DNA of 64,000 nucleotides from Porphyrobacter sp. TH134 (GTDB taxonomy: Bacteria > Pseudomonadota > Alphaproteobacteria > Sphingomonadales > Sphingomonadaceae): positions 123,428 to 187,427 of the forward strand of contig NZ_PKRO01000003.1 of the NCBI RefSeq assembly GCF_002855495.1, in the 5' to 3' direction. Shown piece by piece: positions 50,542-59,654 of this stretch. The notes beneath the pieces were generated by a model. It was given only the letters and a program-made list of their open reading frames with translations, ran no database searches and had not been told where the DNA came from. The first letter of the stretch is position 1. Every line of letters starts with the position of its first letter. The translations under genes and the position numbers were made by a program.

Positions 50542-51852
50542 ATGTGGACCTATCACCCCGACCTCCTCGCCACGCCGGTGCCGCGTTACACCAGCTATCC
50601 CACCGCCGCCGATTTCGGCCCGCTGGAGGATGGCGCAATCGAGCGCGCCATTGCCGAGGCGTCGGGCGATATCTCGCTCTATCTCCACATCCCGTTCTGC
50701 GAGAAGATCTGCTATTACTGCGGCTGCAACACCGGCAGATCGGGCAAGCGCGCGCGGGTGGAAAGCTACCTTGCCGCGCTGCATCAGGAGATCGCTACGG
50801 TCGCCGGCCTGCTCCCGCAAGGCGCGCGGGTGCGGCGCATCGCCTTTGGCGGCGGCAGCCCCAATGCGATCCTGCTCAGCGAATTCAGGGCGCTGGTCGA
50901 TGCGCTGCATGTCCATTTCCCGCTGTTCGCGCCGCAATGGTCAATCGAGCTTGATCCGCGCAGCCTGACGCCCGACTGGGCGCCGGTGCTGGCCGAGGTC
51001 GGTATCACCCGCGCCAGCATGGGGGTGCAGACCTTCGCGGTCCATTGCCAGAAGGCGATCGGGCGCGAACAATCGCTGACGATGATCTGCCGCGGCGTCG
51101 AACTGCTTCGCGGGGCGGGCGTCACCAGCCTCAATTTCGATCTGATGTATGGCCTGCCGCACCAGAGCGAGGCTGATCTGGAAGACAGCATTGCCTACAC
51201 AGTGAAGCTGGGGGCCGACCGGGTGGCGGTGTTCGGCTACGCGCATGTCCCGCATCTGGTGCCGCGCCAGTCGATGATTCCCGAAGGCGCCCTGCCCGGC
51301 GCGGCGGCGCGGTTCATGATGGCGAGCGCAGCGCACACCCAGCTGGCAGGGGCGGGGTACCGCGCGGTCGGGTTCGACCACTTTGCCCTGCCGCATGATC
51401 CGATGGCCCACGCGGCCAAGGACGGCACCTTGCGGCGCAACTTTCAGGGCTTCACCGATGATCCTTCGGAGGTACTGATCGGGCTTGGCGCGAGCGCTAT
51501 CAGCGGCTTTCCGGGCCTGCTCGCGCAGAACCAGAAGCACACCGGGCAGTACCGGGCGCTGGCGGGCGAAGGGCGGCTGTCGGCCCGCCACGGCCTTGTC
51601 CGCGCGCCCGAAGACCAGCGGCGCGGCGCTGTGATCGAAGCGCTGCTGTGCCGCCACGAGGCCGTTGTGCCGGACGATCTTATCGCGGCAGCGGCGGAGC
51701 GGCTGGCGCCGTTTGTGGAACGCAGCCTTGCCCGGCTGGACGGGAACCGGCTGACCATAATGCCCGGCGGCCTGCCCTATGCGCGGGTGATCGCAGCGCT
51801 GTTCGATAGCTACCGTGCGGCGACCGCACGGCAGTTCAGTTCGGCGATCTGA
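50542..51852 (+). CDS. hemN: Oxygen-independent coproporphyrinogen III oxidase
   Basis: A 436-residue radical-SAM enzyme. The N-terminus WTYHPDLLATPVPRYTSYPTA is that of true HemN. The 4Fe-4S motif is CEKICYYCGCN (Cys53, Cys57, Cys60, with Cys62), with the FGGGSPN SAM-binding segment and VQTFAVHCQKAIGR and FDLMYGLPHQ blocks. It makes protoporphyrinogen IX from coproporphyrinogen III without oxygen in the cytoplasm, which suits heme supply for the cbb3 oxidase under low oxygen. No RBS precedes the ATG; together with the FNR-box spacing this suggests a leaderless mRNA. Length is slightly under the usual ~455. Confidence 0.95.
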   Translation: MWTYHPDLLATPVPRYTSYPTAADFGPLEDGAIERAIAEASGDISLYLHIPFCEKICYYCGCNTGRSGKRARVESYLAALHQEIATVAGLLPQGARVRRIAFGGGSPNAILLSEFRALVDALHVHFPLFAPQWSIELDPRSLTPDWAPVLAEVGITRASMGVQTFAVHCQKAIGREQSLTMICRGVELLRGAGVTSLNFDLMYGLPHQSEADLEDSIAYTVKLGADRVAVFGYAHVPHLVPRQSMIPEGALPGAAARFMMASAAHTQLAGAGYRAVGFDHFALPHDPMAHAAKDGTLRRNFQGFTDDPSEVLIGLGASAISGFPGLLAQNQKHTGQYRALAGEGRLSARHGLVRAPEDQRRGAVIEALLCRHEAVVPDDLIAAAAERLAPFVERSLARLDGNRLTIMPGGLPYARVIAALFDSYRAATARQFSSAI

Positions 51853-51870
51853 GCCGTACCGGGCGCGCCG

Positions 51871-52731
51871 TCACGCTCCGGCGGCGAGCATCACCTTGGC
51901 CGATGCGCCGGACACCGCGCCAGCCTCAACCGGCAGCTTGTCCGGACGGGCCGCACCGGGATAGGCCTGCCCCAGCACACCGAGCGCTTCGGTGATGCGC
52001 GCATGAGCGGCGGGATTCTCCGCCTTGATCGCCGCACCATTGGCAGCAAAGGCGCTGGCCGCGACCTTGGCAAAGCCATAGCCGTCGAGATAGGGTTCGT
52101 AGCTGTCGTTCTTGGACAGGCTGCGATACATCGCGCTGGCGCGTTCGATCTGGTCGGCGACGACGCCGGTGGCAACCTTGGCGGCGCTGGCATCGGTTTT
52201 CGGCGCCTTGGCCGCCGCACCGCGCAGCGCGGCGATGATCGCGTCATGGGCCTTGTTGACCTCGGCGGCGGGCTTGCCTTCGCTCGCCGCGACCGAGGCG
52301 GCGGTGAACAGCTCCTTGAAATCTTTCACGCCCAGCTTGGCGAACGTGGGGTCCATATCGACCAGCACTTCGCTGACCGGGTGAGCGAACATTTCGGCCG
52401 CAGCCTCTTTCTTGCCGGCGGCATAGGCATCGCGCGCGGCGACGACATGGGCTTCGGCCACGGCCAGCGCGATGCCATAGGCGACCGGATCGGTGGCGGC
52501 ATCGCCGACCGCAACGCCGCCCTCACCCTCGCCGCCTTCGCCGCCCGCGCCTTCGCCAGCACCCGCACCGCCTTCACCCTCGCCCGCGGTGGCGGCGGTA
52601 TCGGGCGCAGCGCCCGCTTTACCCGCCGCACCCTCGCCCGTGCCCGCCTCGCCGCCGCAGGCCGCCAGCAGTCCGCCCGCCAGCGCCGTGCCAAGGCCAA
52701 GCTGAGTCCAGAGTTTGAGGGTGCTGTTCAT
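51871..52731 (-). CDS. Low-complexity lipoprotein of unknown function
   Basis: A 286-residue lipoprotein precursor: signal ending LLAACGG (lipobox AAC), then about 50 residues made almost only of Gly, Glu and Ala, then a helical domain of about 210 residues (AYGIALAVAEAHVVAARDAYAAGKKEAAAEMFAHPVSEVLVDMDPTFAKLG ... ERASAMYRSLSKNDSYEPYLDGYGFAKVAASAFAAN). I do not recognise the helical domain. The start at 52731 gives the complete lipoprotein signal; the frame is open upstream without support. It is divergent from the DUF1826 gene, across a Zur-like box, so metal handling is possible but unproven. Convergent with hemN. Confidence 0.75.
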   Translation of the reverse strand: MNSTLKLWTQLGLGTALAGGLLAACGGEAGTGEGAAGKAGAAPDTAATAGEGEGGAGAGEGAGGEGGEGEGGVAVGDAATDPVAYGIALAVAEAHVVAARDAYAAGKKEAAAEMFAHPVSEVLVDMDPTFAKLGVKDFKELFTAASVAASEGKPAAEVNKAHDAIIAALRGAAAKAPKTDASAAKVATGVVADQIERASAMYRSLSKNDSYEPYLDGYGFAKVAASAFAANGAAIKAENPAAHARITEALGVLGQAYPGAARPDKLPVEAGAVSGASAKVMLAAGA

Positions 52732-52848
52732 CGTGATCGGGTCCTTCAGGCGGGGCTGTAGCTCGCTAGCCTCATGGCCCAGATGATAATCGCTCGCAAG
52801 AGACTTTATTGCACACCCTTGCGCCAGCACCATCTGTTCGCTAGCTAA

Positions 52849-52865
52849 ATGTTACAACGTATCAT
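52849..52865. promoter_or_regulatory. Zur-like operator upstream of the DUF1826 gene
   Basis: ATGTTACAACGTATCAT: two 7-bp arms around 3 bp, with 6 of 7 arm positions symmetrical. This is the geometry of alphaproteobacterial Zur sites (ATGTTAT-N3-ATAACAT). It lies 30 bp before the DUF1826 ATG and 118 bp from the divergent lipoprotein start, in an AT-rich patch that stands out locally. Confidence 0.5.
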
Positions 52866-52894
52866 ATTGTCCTTCACATGGAGCCCTTCCTCCC

Positions 52895-53515
52895 ATGGCG
52901 ACCCTGTCCCCCTGCCTGTCTCGCTGTGATGACCAGCCCGAAGTGCTCGGCGCGATCCGCGATGCCGATTGCAACCTTGCGATTTGGGAGCGCGCACCTT
53001 TCGCCGATTTCGCACCGCTGATCGCAGGCAACCCGCAAGACCTGCGCTTTACCTGCGATGCGGCGGGCCTGCCAGCGCTGCTGGAAGCGGGCCTGGACCG
53101 CGGCGGCTATGGCGGCGATTCTGCGCTGCGCCGTGCGCTGATCAGCGATGCCGCGCGGCTGGCAGCGCTGTTCTGCGCGGCGCTGGATCTCGCCAAGCTG
53201 GAGCTGCGGCTGGAGGTGGTGCGCACCGATTCCTGCCGCAAGTTTCACGCCGATTACGTCACCGCCCGGCTCATCACCACCTATGTCGGCGAAGGCACTG
53301 ATTGGCTGGACGAGGATGACGCCGCCCGCGTCGCTGCCGGGGCCGCGCCGGTGCGGGTGCGCCGCCTTCGCGCCTTCGATGTCGGCCTGTTCAAGGGCAA
53401 GCTCGCCACCGAAACCCCTGCGATCCACCGTTCGCCCCCCATCGCCGGAACCGGCGCTGCGCGGTTGCTGCTGGTGCTCAACCCGGCCCATCGGTCGTTC
53501 GTCGATGGCGCGTAG
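52895..53515 (+). CDS. DUF1826 family protein
   Basis: A 206-residue cytoplasmic protein with the DUF1826 signature LRLEVVRTDSCRKFHADYVTARLITTYVGEGTDWL and the C-terminal HRSPPIAGTGAARLLLVLNPA block. The conserved Cys, His and Asp in that region could bind a metal. In many proteobacteria DUF1826 genes belong to zinc-starvation (Zur) regulons beside COG0523 GTPases; the Zur-like box upstream agrees, but no GTPase gene is here. The biochemical function is unknown. Confidence 0.8.
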   Translation: MATLSPCLSRCDDQPEVLGAIRDADCNLAIWERAPFADFAPLIAGNPQDLRFTCDAAGLPALLEAGLDRGGYGGDSALRRALISDAARLAALFCAALDLAKLELRLEVVRTDSCRKFHADYVTARLITTYVGEGTDWLDEDDAARVAAGAAPVRVRRLRAFDVGLFKGKLATETPAIHRSPPIAGTGAARLLLVLNPAHRSFVDGA

Positions 53516-53637
53516 GTCGCCCCTTCCGCAGCCTTGGCATCTGGCCTAACAGACGTGCATGCGCCCGCGCGGGCGCGGCCCAAACCTTCGGCTGCCCGAT
53601 TGGCGCAGCCGGTCCATCGCAAGAGGTAGATGCTTTG

Positions 53638-55776
53638 ATGAAGACGTTCCTGCTGGCCGGGGCCAGCGCCCTGATGATCGCCGCTCCTGCCGCCGTGCAC
53701 GCCGATGAAGGCATGTGGCTGCCGAGCCAGACCGGCGCCATCGCTGACGCCATGAAGGCTGCCGGGCTTGAGCTTGACGCCAAGACGCTCGGCGACCTGC
53801 AACGCCCGCCGCTGACCGCGATTGCATCTTTGGGCGGCTGTTCGGCGGCGTTCCTGTCGCCCGAAGGTCTGGTGGCGACCAACCACCACTGCGTGGCCGG
53901 ATCGCTCCAGTACAATTCCTCGCCCGAAAATGATTACCTCACCAACGGCTTCCTTGCAAAGACGCTGGCGGATGAACTGCCTGCCGCGCCGGGCAGCCGC
54001 ATTTATGTGATCGAAGACCTGCGCGATGTCTCCAAGGACATGCTCAAGGGCGCGGACAAGCTGGAAGGCCGCGCGCGCTATGACCGCTTGCAGGCCAACC
54101 GGACCGCGCTGATCGAGGCGTGCGAAAAGCAGGCCAACCGCCGCTGCGATGTGCGCGCCTATTTCGGCGGACAGCAATACTGGCTCCAGCAGCAGCTTGA
54201 AATCAAGGACGTGCGCCTCGTCTACGCCCCGGCGGCGGGCGTCGGCAATTTCGGCGGTGAGAAGGACAACTGGATGTGGCCGCGCCACACCGGCGATTTC
54301 TCGTTCTACCGCGCCTATGTGGCACCTGATGGCTCGTCCGCAGCGTTCAGCAAGGACAATGTGCCCTTCAAGCCCAAGGCGTGGCTCCCGATCGCCAAGC
54401 AGGGCGTGAAGGACGGCGATTTCATCATGGTCGCAGGCTTCCCCGGCACCACCGAACGTCTGCGCAGCGCGGATGAAGCGCGGTTCTATTACGAGGAACT
54501 CTACCCCTATCAGCAGCGCATGCTGACCGAATATGGCGACCGGATTGACGAACTGACCGCCGGCAATCAGGCGGCCACCATCGCCTATGCCGCGACGCTG
54601 CAGGGCGTGGAGAATTACGAAAAGAAGATCGCCGGGCAGCTGGCCGGGGCCGACGCCATTTCGCTCGTCGAAAAGAAGCAGGCCGAAGAAGCGGGCTTCC
54701 GCGCCTGGATCAAGGCCGATCCCAAGCGCGAGGCGCAGTACGGTGCGGCGCTGGCTGAGCTTGACCGGCTGGTGGCTGAAAGCAATGCCTCGGCCTTGGC
54801 TGGGGCGCGGCGCGATATGCTCGGGCGCGGACAGCTTTATGCCGCTGCCCGCCAGCTGTATCGCTGGGCGAACGAACAGGCCAAGCCCGACGGCCAGCGC
54901 GAACCCGGCTTTCAGGAACGCGACCGCGCGTTCATGACGCAGGCCATGCAGCGGATCGAGCGGCGTTACGTGGCCGACATCGATCAGGCCTTGTGGCAGG
55001 ATGGCATCACCGAATACCGCCAGCTTCCCGCAGAAGACCGCATCGCCAGCTTCGATGCCTTCATGGAAGGCCGCGATCTGGCGTCGTTCTATGCCGGCAC
55101 CCAGCTTGGCGACACGGCCAAGCGGATGGAGTGGATGGGCAAGTCCCCCGCCGACTTCCGCGCCAGCAGCGATCCCTTCATCCAGCTCGCCGTTGCCACC
55201 TATGACGAAGCAATGGCCGCCGAAGCCGAGGACAAGGCCCGTTCCGGCAATGTCCAGAAGGCCCGTTCCAAGGTGATGGAAGCGCGCCTCGCCTATGCCG
55301 CATCGCAGGGCAAGACGATGTACCCGGATGCCAACGGCTCGCTGCGGTTCACCTATGGCAAGGTGACCGGCAAGGCGGTTGACGGACAGGTGTGGACGCC
55401 GTTCACCACCGCCGAAGGCATCGTGGCCAAGCACACCGGCCGCGGCGAATTCGATGCACCCGACGCCATGATCGAACTGATCAAGGCCAAGGATTACGGC
55501 CAGTATGCCGCGCCCGAACTGGGCACCCTGCCGGTCGATTACCTTTCCACCGTGGACATCACCAATGGCAATTCCGGCTCGTCGACGCTGAACGCCAAGG
55601 GTGAATTCGTGGGCTTGGCTTTCGATGGCACGATCGAGGGCGTGGTCAGCGACTGGATGTATGATCCCAAGATCAACCGCACGATCCACGTCGACAGCCG
55701 CTTCATGCTGTGGACGATGGAAAAGGTCGACAAGGCCGACCGCCTGCTGAAGGAAATGGGCGTGACGGCCCAATGA
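53638..55776 (+). CDS. S46 family dipeptidyl-peptidase (DPP7/DPP11-like), exported
   Basis: A 712-residue exported serine peptidase: signal peptide ending AAVHA, then DEGMWLPSQ at the mature N-terminus, which in S46 enzymes positions the substrate amino group. The catalytic His is in VATNHHCVAGSLQYNS (His83/84 region), and the Ser in TNGNSGSSTLNAKGEFVGLAFDG near 645. Tyr- and Asp-rich central helical domain residues 270-560 are as in DPP7. It would release dipeptides from peptide N-termini in the periplasm. A TTG codon precedes the ATG; ATG at 53638 with AGAGGT upstream is preferred. It is followed by a GC hairpin and the glk operon. Confidence 0.93.
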   Translation: MKTFLLAGASALMIAAPAAVHADEGMWLPSQTGAIADAMKAAGLELDAKTLGDLQRPPLTAIASLGGCSAAFLSPEGLVATNHHCVAGSLQYNSSPENDYLTNGFLAKTLADELPAAPGSRIYVIEDLRDVSKDMLKGADKLEGRARYDRLQANRTALIEACEKQANRRCDVRAYFGGQQYWLQQQLEIKDVRLVYAPAAGVGNFGGEKDNWMWPRHTGDFSFYRAYVAPDGSSAAFSKDNVPFKPKAWLPIAKQGVKDGDFIMVAGFPGTTERLRSADEARFYYEELYPYQQRMLTEYGDRIDELTAGNQAATIAYAATLQGVENYEKKIAGQLAGADAISLVEKKQAEEAGFRAWIKADPKREAQYGAALAELDRLVAESNASALAGARRDMLGRGQLYAAARQLYRWANEQAKPDGQREPGFQERDRAFMTQAMQRIERRYVADIDQALWQDGITEYRQLPAEDRIASFDAFMEGRDLASFYAGTQLGDTAKRMEWMGKSPADFRASSDPFIQLAVATYDEAMAAEAEDKARSGNVQKARSKVMEARLAYAASQGKTMYPDANGSLRFTYGKVTGKAVDGQVWTPFTTAEGIVAKHTGRGEFDAPDAMIELIKAKDYGQYAAPELGTLPVDYLSTVDITNGNSGSSTLNAKGEFVGLAFDGTIEGVVSDWMYDPKINRTIHVDSRFMLWTMEKVDKADRLLKEMGVTAQ

Positions 55777-55792
55777 CTTTCCGGCCTGATGC

Positions 55793-55831
55793 TTGAATAA
55801 GTATGCGGCGCGTGGGATTTCCGCGCGCCGC
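55793..55831. promoter_or_regulatory. Shared 15-mer plus hairpin upstream of glk
   Basis: TTGAATAAGTATGCG (55793-55807) is identical to a sequence upstream of zwf (62305-62319). It runs into a hairpin with perfect 8-bp arms GCGGCGCG/CGCGCCGC (55805-55812 and 55824-55831). The hairpin may also end the S46 transcript although no T-run follows. Function unknown. Confidence 0.4.
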
Positions 55832-55875
55832 CTGCTACGGCCTCCGCTGCGAACGCACCGTGACGGGGAGAGATA

Positions 55876-56877
55876 ATGATGCGCGGCCTGGTGTCAGACC
55901 TTGTTGTCGTCGATATCGGCGGGACGCACGCCCGCTTTGCGATTGCCAGCATCGGCGATGACGGCGCGATCAGCCTCGACGAGCCCGAAACGCTTCACAC
56001 CGCCGATCACGCCAGTTTCCAGACCGCCTGGCAGGCGTTCCGCAAGCGCAAGGGCGGCACGTTGCCCAATGCGGTGAGCATGGCGATTGCCGGGCCGGTC
56101 GGCAGTCCGGGCGATCCCAAGCCGGTGATCCGCTTCACCAACAATCCATGGATCATCCGCCCCGCGCTCATCAACGAAAAGCTGGGGGTGGAACGCTATA
56201 CCCTCGTCAATGATTTCGCCGCTGTCGCCCATGCCGTCGCGCGGGCGGATAACAGCCAGTTTCTGCATCTGGCTGGCCCTGATGCGCCGCTGGGCCGTGA
56301 AGGGACGATCAGCGTGATCGGCCCCGGCACCGGCCTTGGTGTCGCGCATCTTTACCGGTCGGGCCATCACTACCGGGTTCAGGCGACCGAAGGTGGGCAT
56401 ATCGATTTTGCCCCCTTGGACAGCATCGAAGACGCGATCCTCGCCCGCCTGCGCCAGCGCCACATCCGCGTTTCAGCCGAGCGCGTGGTCGCTGGCCCCG
56501 CCATTGTCGACATCTATCAGGCCCTGGCCGCGCTTGAAGGGCGCACCGTGGCCGAGCGTGATGCCATCGACATCTGGAACATGGGCACCAGCGGCGAAGA
56601 CAGCCTTGCCGCAGCCGCGGTCGACCGGTTCTGCCTGTCGCTGGGATCGGTCGCGGGCGATCTGGCGCTGGCGCAGGGCGGCTTTGCGGGCGTGGTGATC
56701 GCAGGCGGCCTTGGCTACCGCATTCGTGACACCCTGCTCGCCTCGGGCTTCGGGTCGCGGTTCAAGGCCAAGGGGCGGTTTGAAAGCCTGATGGCAGCCA
56801 TCCCCGTCAAACTGATCGTCCACCCCCAGCCCGGCCTGTTTGGCGCAGCGGCTGCCTTTGCTGCGGAGCACGCATGA
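55876..56877 (+). CDS. glk: Glucokinase
   Basis: A 333-residue ROK-unrelated bacterial glucokinase of the E. coli Glk type. Phosphate-binding VVDIGGTHARFA (residues 11-22), LVNDFAAVAHAV with the catalytic Asp113, GPGTGLGVA (149-157) and the TEGGHIDFAP glucose-binding motif (171-180) are all present, as is GGLGYRIRD near the end. It phosphorylates glucose in the cytoplasm, as the permease downstream would deliver free sugar. The start ATG at 55876 follows GGGGAGAG; a second ATG follows directly. The stop overlaps the start of the PEPC-like gene (ATGA), so the two are translationally coupled. Confidence 0.95.
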   Translation: MMRGLVSDLVVVDIGGTHARFAIASIGDDGAISLDEPETLHTADHASFQTAWQAFRKRKGGTLPNAVSMAIAGPVGSPGDPKPVIRFTNNPWIIRPALINEKLGVERYTLVNDFAAVAHAVARADNSQFLHLAGPDAPLGREGTISVIGPGTGLGVAHLYRSGHHYRVQATEGGHIDFAPLDSIEDAILARLRQRHIRVSAERVVAGPAIVDIYQALAALEGRTVAERDAIDIWNMGTSGEDSLAAAAVDRFCLSLGSVAGDLALAQGGFAGVVIAGGLGYRIRDTLLASGFGSRFKAKGRFESLMAAIPVKLIVHPQPGLFGAAAAFAAEHA

Positions 56878-59654
56878 AAACCGTCGCTGCCCTTGAAGCG
56901 CGGCTGGGCGAACTGCACCAGCGCACGCGCGAAACCCCGCTGTTCAACCCGGTGTTCCAGCTGTCGCTCGATCTGTCGCGCGGGTTGGAAGGGGGCGAAC
57001 TCACGCTCGAAGATCTGACCGTGCTGGTCGCGCAGCTCGAAGGCGACGGGCTGAAGGCGCGCGCGGGCAAGCTCCACGCGCTGCTTGCCCCGCCGCCGCA
57101 GCCGGCCCCGCTGGCGAACGAGGGTGATGATTTCGCCGCCTTTGCCGCGCGCTGGCAGCACCCGCAATTGCACGCGGTGTTCACCGCGCACCCCACCTTC
57201 CTGCTTACCCCTGAACAAAGCGCGGCGGTGGCAGCGGCGGCATCGGGTGATGGCGCAGAGACGACCTGCGCCGCGCCGTCGGAGCGTGCCGCCGTCACGC
57301 TGGTTTCAGAACATCGCGCGGCTATGGACGCTATGGCCCGTGCGCAGGACGCCCGCGATGTGATCGTCGCCCGCCTGCTGACCGAAGCGCAGACCCGCTG
57401 GCCGGACGCCTGGCGCAGCCTGCGTCCGCTGCCGTTCCGCTTTGCCAGCTGGGTCGGCTATGACATGGATGGCCGCACCGATATCGGCTGGCACACCTCG
57501 ATCGCCTTCCGCTTGCAGGAAAAGGCGCAGCGGCTGGCGCGTTATACGGCCAGTCTGGAAGCGATCGACCCGGCCCACCCGCTGCTCGCCACGCTGGCAC
57601 CGGCCGCCGCCTTTGCCGCTGCGCGGGCGCAGGATTTTGCCGCCGATTTCTCCAGCGCCGAAGCGCTGGCCGCGGCCGCCAACAACCTGACCACCCACAG
57701 CGGCGACAATCTGCTGTCGCTCACCCCGCTGATCGCAGCGCTTGAGGCCGAGGCCGAAACCGCCGCACCCGATCAGGCTGTGCGCCTGCTGACCCTTGTT
57801 GCCGCGATGCGGGCCGATGGTCTTGGCATGGGCTGGATTCATTTCCGGGTGAACGCCAAGCAGCTCCACAATGCGGTGCGCCGCCGCCTTGCCGATGACG
57901 AAGCGATCGATCTGGCCAGCAAGGGCGCGATTGCCACACTGCGCCGCATGGTGGACGAAGCCCGCCCGCTGCGCACCAATTTCGCCGCGCTCGCCACCGA
58001 AAGCTCGACCGCGATCCGCCAGTTCATCGCGATGGCGCAAATCTTGAAGCATATCGATGCCGACGCGCCCATCCGAATGCTGGTGGCGGAATGCGAACAG
58101 CCCGCCACGGTGCTGGCCGCGCTCTATTTCGCCAAGCTGTTCGGGGTGGCCGACAAGGTCGATGTGTCGCCCCTGTTCGAAACCGAAACCGCGCTGGAAC
58201 ATGGCGGGCGCTTCCTTGATGCGCTGCTGGCAGAGCCGGCCTACCGCGCCTATGCCCGCCAGCGCGGGCGTGTGGCGGTGCAGACCGGCTTTTCGGACGC
58301 GGGCCGGTTTGTCGGGCAGGTGCCCGCCGCGCTCGCGATCGAGCGGCTGCAAGGGCGGCTGGCCGAAGCGATGGCGGCCAATGGCCTCAGTGATATCGCC
58401 GCGCTGGTGTTCAACACCCACGGCGAAAGCATGGGCCGCGGCGCGCATCCTGCGAGCTTTCAGGACCGGCTCGAATGGCCGCTGTCCCCCTGGGCGCGGC
58501 GGCGGTTTGCGCGGGCGGGCGTCCGGCTGGAACCGGAAGTCAGCTTTCAGGGCGGCGATGGCTACCTGTTTTTCGCCACGCCCGAACTGGCGCTCGCCAC
58601 GCTCACCCGCATCGCCGAATTGCGCCCGGCCGAAACCGATATCGCCGCGCCTGCCGATCCGTTCTATCACCGCACCGACACCAGCCTCGATTTCTATCGG
58701 GCAATCAAGGAGCATCAGGGCGATCATCTGGCCAGCCGCACCTATGCCCGCGCGGTGACCGCCTTTGGCCTTGGCCTGCTCAACCCCACCGGCAGCCGCG
58801 TCTCACGCCGCCAGTCGGACATCAATGCCGACCGCGAGATGAGCCTGCGCCAGATCCGCGCGATCCCGCACAACGCGATCCTCCAGCAATTGGGCTACCC
58901 CGTCAACGTCATCGCCGGGATCGGCAGCGCGGCGGATGCGGGCCGCGAGGAAGTCGCCGCGCTGCTGACTGACAGCCCGCGCGGCCGCCAGATCATGCGG
59001 CTGGTGCATGCCGCCAACGCGCTGGGCAGCATCAAGACGGTGGCAGCTTACGGCGAGCTGTTCAATTCGGCCTATTGGGCCAGCCGGACCTATCGCGGGA
59101 CCGAAGATCATCTATCGGGGGCCTGCGCTGCGCTGGCCGAATATCTGGTGGGGGATGACCGGACGGGCGTGTTCCGCCGCCTGGCCTCACGCCTCAGGAT
59201 CGATGCGATCAAACTGCACCGGCTGACCGATCTGCTGCCGGAAACGGTCTGGGGCGACGCGCCGGATGGCTCGGCCACGCCGGGGCGCGAACAGGTGCGC
59301 CGCCGCATCGGGGTGTTGCAGGCGCTGCGGCTGGCGCTGCTTCAGCACATGTTTCTGAAGATCGTGTCAGCCCCCGCCTTCAGCCGTGCCAACGACATCA
59401 GCCGGCGCGACGTGATCGAGATGGTGTTGACCTTGCGGATCGATGAAGCCCTCGCCCAATTGCGCCGCGCCTTCCCGGTGCGGGTGCCGGGGCCGCGCGA
59501 CTTCCCGCTGGACGAGCCAAGCGATTACCCGGACGGCGGCGAGGAAGGTTACGGCGCGATCGAGCGGGACTTCATGACGCCGATTGCCCGCGCCCATGCC
59601 TTGTCGCTGCGGATTTCCACGGCCATCGCCAACGAATTCGGCGCGCACGGATAA
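56874..59654 (+). CDS. Divergent phosphoenolpyruvate-carboxylase-like protein
   Basis: The 926-residue protein has the length and order of motifs of PEPC: FTAHPT (104-108), FASWVGYDMDG (near 195, for SWMGGDRDG), QTGFSDAGRFVG (near 471, for GYSDSxKDAG), NTHGESMGRGAHP (near 516, for HGRGGxVGRGGxP), RAIPHNAILQQLGYPVNVIAGIGSA (near 662, for RAIPWxFAWTQTR...GxGxA), and a C-terminus ANEFGAHG in place of IAAGxxNTG. Each block is recognisable but changed at residues important for catalysis. It is therefore either a divergent PEPC that still feeds oxaloacetate to the TCA cycle, or a homologue with another role. Coupled to glk by an ATGA overlap. Automatic annotation would call it ppc; I leave the symbol open. 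Confidence 0.8.
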   Translation: MKTVAALEARLGELHQRTRETPLFNPVFQLSLDLSRGLEGGELTLEDLTVLVAQLEGDGLKARAGKLHALLAPPPQPAPLANEGDDFAAFAARWQHPQLHAVFTAHPTFLLTPEQSAAVAAAASGDGAETTCAAPSERAAVTLVSEHRAAMDAMARAQDARDVIVARLLTEAQTRWPDAWRSLRPLPFRFASWVGYDMDGRTDIGWHTSIAFRLQEKAQRLARYTASLEAIDPAHPLLATLAPAAAFAAARAQDFAADFSSAEALAAAANNLTTHSGDNLLSLTPLIAALEAEAETAAPDQAVRLLTLVAAMRADGLGMGWIHFRVNAKQLHNAVRRRLADDEAIDLASKGAIATLRRMVDEARPLRTNFAALATESSTAIRQFIAMAQILKHIDADAPIRMLVAECEQPATVLAALYFAKLFGVADKVDVSPLFETETALEHGGRFLDALLAEPAYRAYARQRGRVAVQTGFSDAGRFVGQVPAALAIERLQGRLAEAMAANGLSDIAALVFNTHGESMGRGAHPASFQDRLEWPLSPWARRRFARAGVRLEPEVSFQGGDGYLFFATPELALATLTRIAELRPAETDIAAPADPFYHRTDTSLDFYRAIKEHQGDHLASRTYARAVTAFGLGLLNPTGSRVSRRQSDINADREMSLRQIRAIPHNAILQQLGYPVNVIAGIGSAADAGREEVAALLTDSPRGRQIMRLVHAANALGSIKTVAAYGELFNSAYWASRTYRGTEDHLSGACAALAEYLVGDDRTGVFRRLASRLRIDAIKLHRLTDLLPETVWGDAPDGSATPGREQVRRRIGVLQALRLALLQHMFLKIVSAPAFSRANDISRRDVIEMVLTLRIDEALAQLRRAFPVRVPGPRDFPLDEPSDYPDGGEEGYGAIERDFMTPIARAHALSLRISTAIANEFGAHG

